In this document: one piece after another, positions 35,225-43,676 of the stretch
Position numbering within the stretch: the stretch's first letter is position 1
Layout: each line of letters starts with the position of its first letter
Assembly: GCA_003235575.1 (NCBI GenBank)
Contig: QJVW01000107.1
Location: 1 to 58,674, forward strand
Direction: 5' to 3'
Length of the DNA stretch: 58,674 bases
Origin: Candidatus Eiseniibacteriota bacterium
GTDB lineage: Bacteria > Eisenbacteria > RBG-16-71-46 > SZUA-252
Notes under the pieces: model-generated
Told to the model about the DNA's origin: nothing
Databases searched by the model: none
The model's input: the letters and a program-made list of their open reading frames with translations, nothing else
Program-made: the position numbers and the translations under genes

Positions 35225-37434
35225 GACGTGGAACCCGAGGCGCCGCCGCGCGCGCTGCCGAAGATCTGCTCGCGGTGAACCGCCTCCACGCCGGGCACGC
35301 GCTCGACCGCCGCGATGACGCGTCGCAGCTGGGCCAGGTCGCGGACCTCGACGACGAACGCGCCGCGCGCGTTCGAGTCGTTCGCCTTGATCCCGGCGGT
35401 GCGGATGTTCGTCTCGGTGGCCGAAATCGCCTTCGCGATGTCCGCCAGGAAGCTTGTCCGGTCGACGCCGAAGATGGAAAGCTTCACCGCGAACGACTCG
35501 TCCACGGTAGTGCTCCACTCGACCGCGACGCGGCGCTCCACCGCCACGCGTCCGTCGAACGTGTTCGGGCAGTCGGTCCGGTGCACCGTGACGCCGCGTC
35601 CGCGGGTGACGAGTCCGACGACCCGGTCGCCCGGCACGGGTTGGCAGCAGCGCGCGTACGAGACCATCACGTTGTCCACGCCCTGCAGCCGCACGCCCGT
35701 CGACGGGCGGCGCGTCAGGGTGCGGAACGTCTCCAGCGACGCCTCCTTCAGCCGCTGCACCGGCCCGCCCTCGTCGGGGATCCATTTCTGGATCACCTGC
35801 GTCACCGACAGGTCCCCGGCTCCGATCGCCGCGTGCAGCGCCGGCACGTCCGCGTACCCCAGCGTCTCGGCCAGCCGCTCGATCGGGACATCCGGCGGGA
35901 CCGTCAGACGACGACGGCGCATTTCGCGCTCCAGCATCTCCTTGCCCAGCACGACGCTGTCGTCGTGCTGCTCGGCTTTCAGCCAGTGTCGGATCTTGTT
36001 TCGCGCGCTGGGCGTACGCACCAATTTCAGCCAGTCGCGGCTCGGACGCCCCATGGGCGACGTGACGATCTGCACGTGGTCGCCGTTCCGCAGCGCGTAC
36101 CGAAGCGGGACGATGCGTCCGTCCACCTTGGCCCCCACGCAGTGATTGCCGACTTCCGTATGCACCAGATACGCGAAGTCGATCGGGGTGGCGCCCCGCG
36201 GCAGGCGCTTCAAATCGCCCTGCGGCGTGAAGACGAACACCTCGTCCTGGTAGAGCGACGTCTTCAAATATTCCATGAACTCGTCGGGATCGCTGCCGGC
36301 GCCCTGGAAGTCGACGGAGCTCAGGAGCGGCGCCAGTTTCTCGTGCAGCTCGGCGTCGGTCTGCCGGCCACCTTCCTTGTAGCGGTAGTGCGCGGCGACG
36401 CCGAGTTCCGCGATGTGGTGCATCTCGTGGGTGCGGATTTGAAACTCCACCATCACCCCGCCGGGCGCGATGACGGTGGTGTGGAGCGACTGGTACATGT
36501 TGCTCTTCGGCGTGGCGATGTAGTCCTTGAACCGATCGTGGACCGGCGTGTAGAGATCGTGCAGGACGCCGAGGACGCGATAGCAATCGGCCTTGTCCGG
36601 CACGACGACGCGAATGCCGAAGAGGTCGTAGATGTCCTCGAAGGGCCGACCGCGACTCATCTTCCGGTGGATCGATTCCAGATGCTTCGGGCGCCCCGAC
36701 ACCTCGGCCGTGATCCCCAGATCGTGAAGACGCGCGATCACCGGCGACGCGACCTTGCCGATGAGCGCTTCGCGCTCTTCCCCGCGCAGCGCGACCTTTT
36801 CCGCGATCTCCCGGTGCACCTTGGGCTCCAGGTAGAGCAGGCATAGATCCTCCAGCTCCGCCTTGACCGTTCCGATGCCGAGCCGGTGCGCCAGCGGCGC
36901 GTAGATCTCCTTCGTCTCGCGCGCGATGCGCTTCGCCCGCTCCGGCTCGAGCCCGTGAAGCGTCCGCATGTTGTGGAGCCGGTCGGCCAGCTTGATCAAG
37001 ATGACGCGTAGATCCCGCGCCATGGAGAAGAGCATCTTGCGGAAATTCTCGGCCTGCTCCCGCTCCGGCCGGTCGAAATGGAGGCCGCTGATCTTCGTGA
37101 CCCCGTCGACCAGCGCCGCGACCTCCGGTCCGAAGGCGGCTCGAATCGCTTCCACGTCCTGCTTCGTGTCCTCGGGAACGTCGTGCAGCAGCGACGCCTG
37201 AACGAGGGTCGTGTTCGCGCCGGCGCCCAGGAGGTCCACGATGATCGTGGCGACCGCCACGGGATGGGTCACAAAGGGATCGCCGGTCCGGCGTACCTGG
37301 GATTGGTGCGCCTCGGCGGCGAAGGCGTAGGCCGCGCGAATCGCCTCGATGTCGCCGGAACGTTCGGTCCGGCCTAGCGCTTCGAGCAGCGGGGCGAGAT
37401 GGTCCTCGGAGCGGGGATCAGGTACCGCGTCCAT
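35221..37434 (-). CDS. bifunctional (p)ppGpp synthetase/hydrolase (RelA/SpoT)
   Basis: A 737-residue long RSH. Domains: HD hydrolase (about 30-180, with HDVPEDT and LADRLHNMRTL), synthetase (about 230-340), TGS (about 395-455), Cys-containing CC domain (ARCCQPVPGD) and C-terminal ACT. The synthetase loop reads RFKDYIATPKSNMYQSLHT; RxKD is the mark of bifunctional enzymes, while E. coli RelA has ExDD. The hydrolase HD pair is intact. It overlaps recJ by 17 nt. Confidence 0.96.
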   Translation of the reverse strand: MDAVPDPRSEDHLAPLLEALGRTERSGDIEAIRAAYAFAAEAHQSQVRRTGDPFVTHPVAVATIIVDLLGAGANTTLVQASLLHDVPEDTKQDVEAIRAAFGPEVAALVDGVTKISGLHFDRPEREQAENFRKMLFSMARDLRVILIKLADRLHNMRTLHGLEPERAKRIARETKEIYAPLAHRLGIGTVKAELEDLCLLYLEPKVHREIAEKVALRGEEREALIGKVASPVIARLHDLGITAEVSGRPKHLESIHRKMSRGRPFEDIYDLFGIRVVVPDKADCYRVLGVLHDLYTPVHDRFKDYIATPKSNMYQSLHTTVIAPGGVMVEFQIRTHEMHHIAELGVAAHYRYKEGGRQTDAELHEKLAPLLSSVDFQGAGSDPDEFMEYLKTSLYQDEVFVFTPQGDLKRLPRGATPIDFAYLVHTEVGNHCVGAKVDGRIVPLRYALRNGDHVQIVTSPMGRPSRDWLKLVRTPSARNKIRHWLKAEQHDDSVVLGKEMLEREMRRRRLTVPPDVPIERLAETLGYADVPALHAAIGAGDLSVTQVIQKWIPDEGGPVQRLKEASLETFRTLTRRPSTGVRLQGVDNVMVSYARCCQPVPGDRVVGLVTRGRGVTVHRTDCPNTFDGRVAVERRVAVEWSTTVDESFAVKLSIFGVDRTSFLADIAKAISATETNIRTAGIKANDSNARGAFVVEVRDLAQLRRVIAAVERVPGVEAVHREQIFGSARGGASGSTS

Positions 37435-39154
37435 CGGGACGTACCTGGATGTCCCGCAGCTTGAGCTGCAGGCGCGCGCGATTTTGCCAGACGTTGATCG
37501 TGGGCACGAAGGCGACGAAGACGCGGCCCTCGTCGGCCCGGAGCGGCGCCACGAGGTACCCGAGACCGAACCCGATGCAGTCCAGCTCGCGTCCGTTCTG
37601 CCGGATGCTCATCTTCAGGTGGTTCTTGCTCACCACCATGGGGGGCGCGCCCCAGGTGATGTCCTCCGCCACGAACAAGGGCTCGGTGTTGCCGATCCCG
37701 AACGGCGAGAGGCGCTCCAGCGCCCGGACCAGGTTCTCGTCGCACTGATCCAGCGGCAACGTGCCGTCGATCGAAAGGGTGGGAACGTAGTCTTCGGCCT
37801 TGAGACGTTCGCCGACGACGCGGCAGAAGTGCTCGCGAAACGCCTCCAGGCGCTCCGCGCGGATCGTCAGGCCCGCCGCGTACGAGTGTCCGCCGAAGCC
37901 GACCAGGTGCTCGCCGCATTCCTGCAGCGCCTGGCAGATGTCGAAGCCCTTGATGCTTCGGCCCGACCCCTTCCCCTCGTCCTCGTCGGCGGAGATCAGG
38001 ATCGTCGGTCGGTGGAACCGCTCCATGAGCCGGGAGGCCACGATGCCGAGCACGCCCGGATGCCAGCGGTCGGACCAGAGCACGATCGCGGGCGGCAGCT
38101 CGGGGCCCTGCCGTCGCAGCAGCTCGAGCGCGTCTTCCAGCGTGGACTCGTCGATCTTCTTCCGGTTGGTGTTGTCCTCCTCGAGGCTCTCCGCGATGCT
38201 GGTCGCCTCGCGCGGCTCGTTGGAGAGCAGGAGGCGAACCCCGCTCTCGGCGTTTCCCAGCCGTCCCGCCGCGTTGATGCGCGGCGCCAGGATGTAGGCG
38301 ACGTGGCCGCTCTCGATGCGCCGCGCGGTGAGCCCCGCAACCTCCTTGAGCGCCGTGATGCCCGGCCGGTGCGAATCGTGTAATTGCTCGAGACCCAACT
38401 TGGCGAACACGCGGTTCTCGCCGACGAGCGGCACCACGTCGGCGATCGTGCCAAGCGAAACCAGGTCGAGATTCCGCGCGACGAATCCCTCGGGATAGGC
38501 GTCCGGTCGGGAGGCGTGCAGCCCCTGCACCAGCTTGAACACAACGCCGACACCGGCGAGATCCTTGAAGGCATAGCTGCAATCGTGGCGCTTCGGGTTC
38601 AGGATCGCCACGGCCTCCGGCATCGTCCCGATCGGTTCGTGGTGATCGGTGACGATGACGTCGATCCCGTGCTCCCGGGCGAGGCGGACCTCGGCCGTGG
38701 CCGTAATGCCGCAATCGGCGGTGATGATGAGATTGACGCGGCGTTTGCGCGCCATCTCCACGCCGCGGACGCTGAGGCCGTACCCGTCCTTGATTCGATC
38801 AGGAATGAAATACGAGACCTTGGCCCCCAGCGTTTCGAGCGCGGAGGTCAGAAGCGACGTGGACGTGATGCCGTCGACGTCGTAGTCCCCGTAGACGAGG
38901 ATGTGCTCCTGGGCCTCGACCGCCTTCCAGATGCGGTCCAAGGCGAGTTCCATGTCCCGCATCGTATAGGGGTCGAGGAGACTGTCCATGGATGGCTCCA
39001 TGAAGTCCGTGACCTCTTTCGCCGTTCGGAAACCTCGGCCCGCCAACAACTGGGCGAAAGCCGGCGGGACGCCGAGCGAGGACTCAAGCTGCGCCGCGAT
39101 CTCGGGATCGGCGGCGGGGCGCAGCACCCATGTCTTTGGAGTGACGGTTCGCAC
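37418..39154 (-). CDS. recJ: single-stranded-DNA exonuclease RecJ
   Basis: A 578-residue DHH-family 5'-3' exonuclease. Motifs: VYGDYDVDGITST (motif I), ITADCGI (II), TDHHEP (DHH, III), LVSLGTIADVVPL (IV), and GGHSYAAG in the DHHA1 domain; an OB-fold ends the chain. GTG start with GAGG upstream. It leads a compact operon and has its own promoter at 39203-39231. Confidence 0.97.
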   Translation of the reverse strand: MRTVTPKTWVLRPAADPEIAAQLESSLGVPPAFAQLLAGRGFRTAKEVTDFMEPSMDSLLDPYTMRDMELALDRIWKAVEAQEHILVYGDYDVDGITSTSLLTSALETLGAKVSYFIPDRIKDGYGLSVRGVEMARKRRVNLIITADCGITATAEVRLAREHGIDVIVTDHHEPIGTMPEAVAILNPKRHDCSYAFKDLAGVGVVFKLVQGLHASRPDAYPEGFVARNLDLVSLGTIADVVPLVGENRVFAKLGLEQLHDSHRPGITALKEVAGLTARRIESGHVAYILAPRINAAGRLGNAESGVRLLLSNEPREATSIAESLEEDNTNRKKIDESTLEDALELLRRQGPELPPAIVLWSDRWHPGVLGIVASRLMERFHRPTILISADEDEGKGSGRSIKGFDICQALQECGEHLVGFGGHSYAAGLTIRAERLEAFREHFCRVVGERLKAEDYVPTLSIDGTLPLDQCDENLVRALERLSPFGIGNTEPLFVAEDITWGAPPMVVSKNHLKMSIRQNGRELDCIGFGLGYLVAPLRADEGRVFVAFVPTINVWQNRARLQLKLRDIQVRPDGRGT

Positions 39155-39202
39155 GGTACCTCGCGGTCGGCTGGTCTGGCCGGGGATCGGCCAAGCATAC
39201 CG

Positions 39203-39231
39203 AGGCTACCATCGCAGGCCCGTGGGGTCAA
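39203..39231 (-). promoter_or_regulatory. sigma70-type promoter for recJ-relA/spoT-dtd-maf-mtnA
   Basis: Minus-strand -35 TTGACC (39231-39226), 17-nt spacer, -10 TAGCCT (39208-39203), about 49 nt from the recJ GTG. Both hexamers are identical to those before rseP. Confidence 0.65.
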
Positions 39232-39244
39232 CGAACCCGAAGCG

Positions 39245-39736
39245 CTAGGCGAGTTTGTACCCGATCGTTCGCACGAACGCCCGGCGCTCCGCCGCCTGCC
39301 CGGAGGTCTCGATGCCGAGGGGGCCGGCGCCGTCCATCACGCCGAGCACCGCCCCCGCCTCCCCGTCCCGTAGCACGACGACCGTGACGGGATTCGCGGT
39401 CGCGCAGTAGATCGTGGCCACCTCGACACAGGCGCGCACATCGCGCAGGAGATTGATGGGATAGGCTCCGCGCAGGAGAATCGCAAACGTGTGCCCGCAG
39501 GCGATCGCGAGGAGCGCCTGCTCCGCCGCGCGCGAAAGCGTTTCGTCGTTCCCCTCGGTGCGGATCAGACGGGGTCCGGACGCTTCCGAGAAGGCGACCC
39601 CGAATCGCGCCCCGGGGACCGCGTTCACGACCGTCTCGTAGAGATCCTCGGCGGTCTTGATGAAGTGGGCGTGCCCCAGGATCAGGTTCGCTTCCTCGGG
39701 AATGTCGAGGCGAACCCGCTCGAGCGAGTCATGCAT
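39245..39736 (-). CDS. adenosine-specific kinase-like protein (COG1839/DUF355)
   Basis: A 163-residue protein of the family first described as adenosine-specific kinase. Matching segments are ANLILGHAHFIKTAEDLYETVVN, FGVAFSEASGPRLIR, GHTFAILLRGAYPINLL and IYCATANPVTVVV. The family is widespread in archaea and sporadic in bacteria; its physiological role is not settled. It follows the SDR gene by 21 nt and has a purine-rich AAGGGGAAG before the ATG, so the two probably share a transcript. Confidence 0.85.
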   Translation of the reverse strand: MHDSLERVRLDIPEEANLILGHAHFIKTAEDLYETVVNAVPGARFGVAFSEASGPRLIRTEGNDETLSRAAEQALLAIACGHTFAILLRGAYPINLLRDVRACVEVATIYCATANPVTVVVLRDGEAGAVLGVMDGAGPLGIETSGQAAERRAFVRTIGYKLA

Positions 39737-39757
39737 GGCTTCCCCTTCCCTTCGGGT

Positions 39758-40513
39758 CTACAGGAGGTATCCCCCCGAGATCGTGAGCGCCGAGCCCGTG
39801 ATGTACCCGGACTCCTCGTGCAGCAGAAAGAGCGCCGCCCGGGAAACCTCGTGCGGCGTACCCAGTCGCCTGGCCGGAACCCGCGAGGCGGTCGCACGGA
39901 ACGATCGCGGGAGATCCGGCGTGCGGATGATTCCGGGAAGGATGACGTTCACCGTGATCCCGTTCGCGGCTTCCTCGACGGCGACGCTGCGCGCCAGGCT
40001 CAGAAGGGCCGTCTTCAACGCACGGTAGGCGTGCGCGCGCGGCGCCGCGCGGGGCGAATCCCCTCCCGCGACGCCGAACAGAAGAATGCGCCCATACCGG
40101 CGGAGACGCATGCCCGGAAGCGCCTCCTGCATCGCAACGAGCGCGCTCGTGAGGTTGGAATCCACCAGAGCCCGCCACGCTCGCTCCGACAGCCGTGACA
40201 GCGGGCCTTCCCAGTAGTCCCCCGGCGTATGCACCAGAATGTCCAGCGGGCCGGCGCGGCGCGCCAACGTGCGCCAGGGCGCTCGGCGCGTCGCATCGCC
40301 GCGCGCCGTGCGGATGGCCAAGCCCTGCGCCTCCGCCATCGTGCGCAGGGAACGAAGCGGACCGGCCGCACGTCCCGTGGCGAGCACATCCGCCCCCGCG
40401 CGCGCCAGATCGAGCGCCACCGCGCTCCCCAGGCCGCCCGAGCCTCCGATCACCAGGGCGCGCCTGCCCTGGAACGCCGATGGCCCGCTATCCCTCCATG
40501 CCCCGTTCGTCAT
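39758..40513 (-). CDS. SDR-family oxidoreductase
   Basis: A 251-residue short-chain dehydrogenase. The nucleotide loop is GGSGGLG (22-28), the active-site Asn is Asn120, and YRALK (Tyr163-Lys167) gives the YxxxK pair. The usual catalytic Ser 13 residues before Tyr appears to be Gly150, and NNAG is replaced by HTPGDY. The end (SGYITGSALTISGGYLL) is FabG-like. Substrate unknown. The start has no Shine-Dalgarno and lies only 10 nt past a predicted -10, so the mRNA may be nearly leaderless. Confidence 0.88.
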   Translation of the reverse strand: MTNGAWRDSGPSAFQGRRALVIGGSGGLGSAVALDLARAGADVLATGRAAGPLRSLRTMAEAQGLAIRTARGDATRRAPWRTLARRAGPLDILVHTPGDYWEGPLSRLSERAWRALVDSNLTSALVAMQEALPGMRLRRYGRILLFGVAGGDSPRAAPRAHAYRALKTALLSLARSVAVEEAANGITVNVILPGIIRTPDLPRSFRATASRVPARRLGTPHEVSRAALFLLHEESGYITGSALTISGGYLL

Positions 40514-40523
40514 GCCGTGTGCT

Positions 40524-40553
40524 ACTATAAAGTCTACGCGAGTCGCTCATCAA
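40524..40553 (-). promoter_or_regulatory. promoter for the SDR gene (near-leaderless)
   Basis: Minus-strand -35 TTGATG (40553-40548), 18-nt spacer, -10 TATAGT (40529-40524), 10 nt before the SDR ATG at 40513. The same AT-rich patch reads TATAAA (40526-40531) on the plus strand and may act for the divergent gene, but no good plus-strand -35 is seen. Confidence 0.5.
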
Positions 40554-40577
40554 CGCATCAACGTTCGGAGATCGCAC

Positions 40578-40913
40578 ATGAACGATCAGCGCTGGGAACA
40601 GGTGCTCCGGCGCCTCGACAAGCAGTTCGGCGACCTCGAATTCGACGAGATCGAGGATGAGACCACGCACGCCGTCGTCGAGTCCGTCGTCTGGAACGGA
40701 CCCACCGGGCGCATGAAGCTGACGCGCACCACCCGCCCCGTCATTCTCGACTCCAAGCGGCATTTTTCCAATCGCGCCGGCGCCGGGTCGCACGTCGAGT
40801 ACATCTTCTCCAAGACCGAAACCACCACGAAGTTGAAACTGTACCGCTGGGTGGAGTCCGTCAACGACTGGGATGAAGTGGACGCCTCGATGTTCGAGGA
40901 CGCGAACCCGTAG
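40578..40913 (+). CDS. conserved-looking hypothetical protein, 111 aa
   Basis: I do not recognise this protein. It is acidic, soluble, 111 residues, with no signal peptide, no membrane segment and no cysteine. A short N-terminal helix (MNDQRWEQVLRRLDKQFGD) is followed by a beta-rich part with GRMKLTRTTRPVIL, HVEYIFSKTET and a Trp-containing C-terminus. GGAG lies seven to eight bases before the ATG. It is transcribed away from the SDR gene and lies 20 nt before glpX, so it may be co-expressed with it. Good codon pattern and ribosome site make it a real gene. Confidence 0.8.
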   Translation: MNDQRWEQVLRRLDKQFGDLEFDEIEDETTHAVVESVVWNGPTGRMKLTRTTRPVILDSKRHFSNRAGAGSHVEYIFSKTETTTKLKLYRWVESVNDWDEVDASMFEDANP

Positions 40914-40933
40914 GAATCGGCACCGGGGGAACG

Positions 40934-41917
40934 ATGGATCGGCACGTTGGTCTCGATTTGGTCCGAATCACGGAATCCGCTGCGATCGCCTGCGCGCGGT
41001 GGATGGGACGCGGTGACGCGCACGGGGCCGACCAGGCCGCGGTGACCGCCATGCGGCAGGCGTTCGACGCGGTGGACATCCGCGGCACGGTCGTCATCGG
41101 CGAAGGCGAGCGGGACGAGGCCCCGATGCTCTACATCGGCGAGCGCGTCGGAACCGGGTACGGCCCCGAGGTGGACATCGCGCTCGATCCGCTCGAGTGC
41201 ACGAATTCGGTGGCCTACGGGCGCCCCAATGCGCTCGCCGTGATCGCGCTCGCCCAGCGCGGCCACTTCCTCCACGCTCCCGACACCTACATGGAGAAGA
41301 TCGCCGTCGGACCCGATGCCGTGGGCGCCATCGATCTGCGGCGCTCCATCGAGGAGAACCTCGAGGCCGTGGCCGCGGCGAAGAAGTACCGCCTGCGGGA
41401 ACTGACCGTCGCGATCCTCGATCGCCCGCGTCACGAGGCTCTGGTGCAGAACGTCCGGAGGACGGGCGCTCGCATCAACCTGATCCCCGATGGCGACGTG
41501 TCGGCCGCCATCGCCACGTCCGTGGAGGGCACCGGCGTGGACGTCCTGGTCGGCATCGGAGGCGCGCCGGAGGGCGTCCTCGCCGCCGCCGCGCTTCGCT
41601 GTCTCGGCGGCGCGATTCAGGGCCGTCTCAAGTTCCGCAACGACCAGGAAACCGAGCGCGCCCGCGCCATGGGCGTCAAAGACCTCGACCGCATCTACGG
41701 CGAGCACGATTTGGCCCGCGGCGACTCGATCATCTTCGCCGCGACCGGCGTCACCAACGGCGACATGCTGGAGGGCGTCCGGTTCACGGGCGAGGGCGCG
41801 GAAACCCAGTCCATGGTGATGCGGGTCAAGAGCGGCACCGTGCGCACGATCGCCACGCGCTACCGCCACAACACCGACGGCGAGCTGGCGCCGCTGGGCA
41901 GCAGTGACGACGACTGA
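40934..41917 (+). CDS. glpX: class II fructose-1,6-bisphosphatase
   Basis: A 327-residue GlpX-type FBPase (gluconeogenesis; some also act on sedoheptulose bisphosphate). Metal and phosphate motifs are GEGERDEAPMLYIGE (56-70) and DPLECTN (85-91). The usual reading of the latter is DPxEGTN, so Gly is Cys89 here. The C-terminal GGAPEGVLAAAALRCLGG and YRHNTDGELAPL are typical. GGGGGA lies before the ATG. It overlaps the deacetylase gene by 14 nt. Confidence 0.96.
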   Translation: MDRHVGLDLVRITESAAIACARWMGRGDAHGADQAAVTAMRQAFDAVDIRGTVVIGEGERDEAPMLYIGERVGTGYGPEVDIALDPLECTNSVAYGRPNALAVIALAQRGHFLHAPDTYMEKIAVGPDAVGAIDLRRSIEENLEAVAAAKKYRLRELTVAILDRPRHEALVQNVRRTGARINLIPDGDVSAAIATSVEGTGVDVLVGIGGAPEGVLAAAALRCLGGAIQGRLKFRNDQETERARAMGVKDLDRIYGEHDLARGDSIIFAATGVTNGDMLEGVRFTGEGAETQSMVMRVKSGTVRTIATRYRHNTDGELAPLGSSDDD

Positions 41918-42659
41918 GGGTCCGCTCGACCTTCTCGCCGTCGGCGCTCATCCCGACGACGTCGAGATTTCCTGCGGTGGCACCGTCGCGCTCGCGGCGG
42001 CGCAGGGGCTGGCCGTCGGCATCCTCGACCTCACCCGCGGCGATCTTTCCACGAACGGCACCCCCGAAGAGCGCGCCGGCGAGGCGTCCGAGGCCGCGCG
42101 GCTGCTGGGCGCGCGCGGACGCTGGAACGCCGCCCTGCCCGATGGGGGGATCTCCGACCACGACCCGGAGCACGTGGCGGCCGTCGTCGGCCTGATCCGG
42201 AGCCTACGACCCCGCGTCCTCCTGACCCACTTCCCGCGCGACCGGCATCCCGATCACGTGGCCGCGTCGCACCTGCTCGAACGCGCGTGGTACCTGGCCG
42301 GGCTTCGCCGCTATGCCCCCGGATCGCCGCCGTTCCGCCCCGAGGCGCGATTCCACTTCGCCTCCCGGATCGGTTTCACCCCGACGGTCGTCGTCGACAT
42401 CACCGAGACGTGGGAGACGAAGCGCAGGGCCATCCTCGCGCACGCGACGCAGGTGAGCCGCGCCGTCTCGGGCGCCCGCCCGACCCCCCTCAACGACGAC
42501 GAGTTCCTGGTGAAGGTGGAGGCGCGCGCCCGGCACTACGGGGGGATGATCGGGGCGCGGTACGGGGAGCCGTTCCACGGCACGGAGCCGCTGGGCGTGC
42601 GCGCGATCGCCACGCTGCTCGACGCCCCGCGACTGTCGCCCGGCGCGTTCACGGGCTGA
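41904..42659 (+). CDS. PIG-L/LmbE deacetylase, BshB1-like
   Basis: A 251-residue zinc deacetylase. The zinc ligands are in AVGAHPDDVE (HPDD) and DRHPDHVAASHLL. ILDLTRGDLSTNGTPEERA and ALPDGGI match the BshB1 branch, which deacetylates GlcNAc-malate for bacillithiol. GTG start inside the end of glpX. bshA and bshC are not in the window, so use in another sugar pathway is possible. Confidence 0.88.
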   Translation: MTTTEGPLDLLAVGAHPDDVEISCGGTVALAAAQGLAVGILDLTRGDLSTNGTPEERAGEASEAARLLGARGRWNAALPDGGISDHDPEHVAAVVGLIRSLRPRVLLTHFPRDRHPDHVAASHLLERAWYLAGLRRYAPGSPPFRPEARFHFASRIGFTPTVVVDITETWETKRRAILAHATQVSRAVSGARPTPLNDDEFLVKVEARARHYGGMIGARYGEPFHGTEPLGVRAIATLLDAPRLSPGAFTG

Positions 42660-42667
42660 CGGCGTGA

Positions 42668-42689
42668 CCCGGCGCGCCTAGGCGCCGGG
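42668..42689. terminator. palindromic hairpin between convergent genes
   Basis: An 8-bp perfect stem, cccggcgc/gcgccggg, with a six-base loop, lies between the ends of the plus-strand deacetylase and the minus-strand transketolase C-half. On the plus strand it is followed by cttctt. The tkt TAG stop lies in the loop. It may serve both directions. Confidence 0.45.
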
Positions 42690-43676
42690 CTTCTTGCGGG
42701 CCAGGACCCGGTCGGCCGCCCGGAGCACGTCGGGGGCCTTGATCCCGAAGGCGGCCATCAACTCCTCCGGTTTTCCGCTTCGGCCGAATCGATCGCGGAC
42801 CGCCACGAATTCCATCGGGACGGGATGCTGCCGGACCACGACTTCGGCCACCGCACCGCCCAGTCCGCCGTAGATCTGGTGCTCCTCCGCGGTGACGATC
42901 GCGCCGCATTCGCGGGCCGCGGTCGCGATGGCGTCCTCGTCCAGGGGCTTTAGCGTGTGCAGGTTGACGACCCGCGCCTGGATTCCCCGGGATGCGAGTG
43001 CCTCGGCGGCCACGAGCGCCTCGTACACCATGACGCCGCACGCGATGATCGCCAGGTCACCTCCCTCGCGCATCACGTTCGCCTTCCCGATGACGAACGG
43101 CGTGTCTTCCTTCGTGACGACCGGGACGGACTCCCGGCCGAACCGCAGGTAGTACGGGTGCGCGTCGCCGGCCATGGCGATCGTGGCCTTCCGCGTCTCC
43201 CAGTAGTCGCACGGGACCACCATGCGCATGTTGGGGATGGATCGCACGATCGCGATCTCCTCCATGGCCTGGTGCGTGGCGCCGTCCGGGCCGACACTGA
43301 TGCCCCCGTGGGCGCCCGCGATCTTCACCGGTAGATCGGTATAGGCCACGGTGACCCGCATTTGGTCCGCGGAGCGGCAGGAAGCGAACGCGCCGTAGGT
43401 GGCCAGGAACGGGATCTTCCCGACGGAAGCCAACCCCGCCGCGACGCACATCATGTTCTGCTCCGCGATGCCGACCTGCACGAAACGCTCCGGAAAGCGT
43501 TCCGCGAAGAAACTGACGTTCGTGGAGCCCGAAAGATCGCCCACGAGCACCACGACGTTCGGGTTGGTCTCCCCCAGCGCCACCAGACCGTGACCGAAGC
43601 CTTCGCGCGTCTTCTTCATCTCGGGATTGGCGAGCACGGCCGCGGGCGCGGGCGAGGGAGGTGTCGCGCGACTCAT
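42678..43676 (-). CDS. transketolase, C-terminal subunit
   Basis: A 332-residue half-transketolase carrying the pyrimidine-binding and C-terminal domains. Marks: VLVGDLSGSTNVSFF, GIAEQNMMCVAAGLASVGKIPF (the TPP-activating Glu), GAHGGISVGPDGATHQ and YYLRFGRESVP. It needs the N-terminal subunit, which is the gene directly upstream; the two overlap by four bases (ATGA). Split transketolases are common in archaea and many bacteria. Confidence 0.95.
   Translation of the reverse strand: MSRATPPSPAPAAVLANPEMKKTREGFGHGLVALGETNPNVVVLVGDLSGSTNVSFFAERFPERFVQVGIAEQNMMCVAAGLASVGKIPFLATYGAFASCRSADQMRVTVAYTDLPVKIAGAHGGISVGPDGATHQAMEEIAIVRSIPNMRMVVPCDYWETRKATIAMAGDAHPYYLRFGRESVPVVTKEDTPFVIGKANVMREGGDLAIIACGVMVYEALVAAEALASRGIQARVVNLHTLKPLDEDAIATAARECGAIVTAEEHQIYGGLGGAVAEVVVRQHPVPMEFVAVRDRFGRSGKPEELMAAFGIKAPDVLRAADRVLARKKPGA

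Noticed and set aside
34745-36844. 699-codon minus-strand frame over relA/spoT and dtd
   Set aside because: Only its last 159 codons are real (dtd); the rest is an out-of-frame shadow of relA/spoT.
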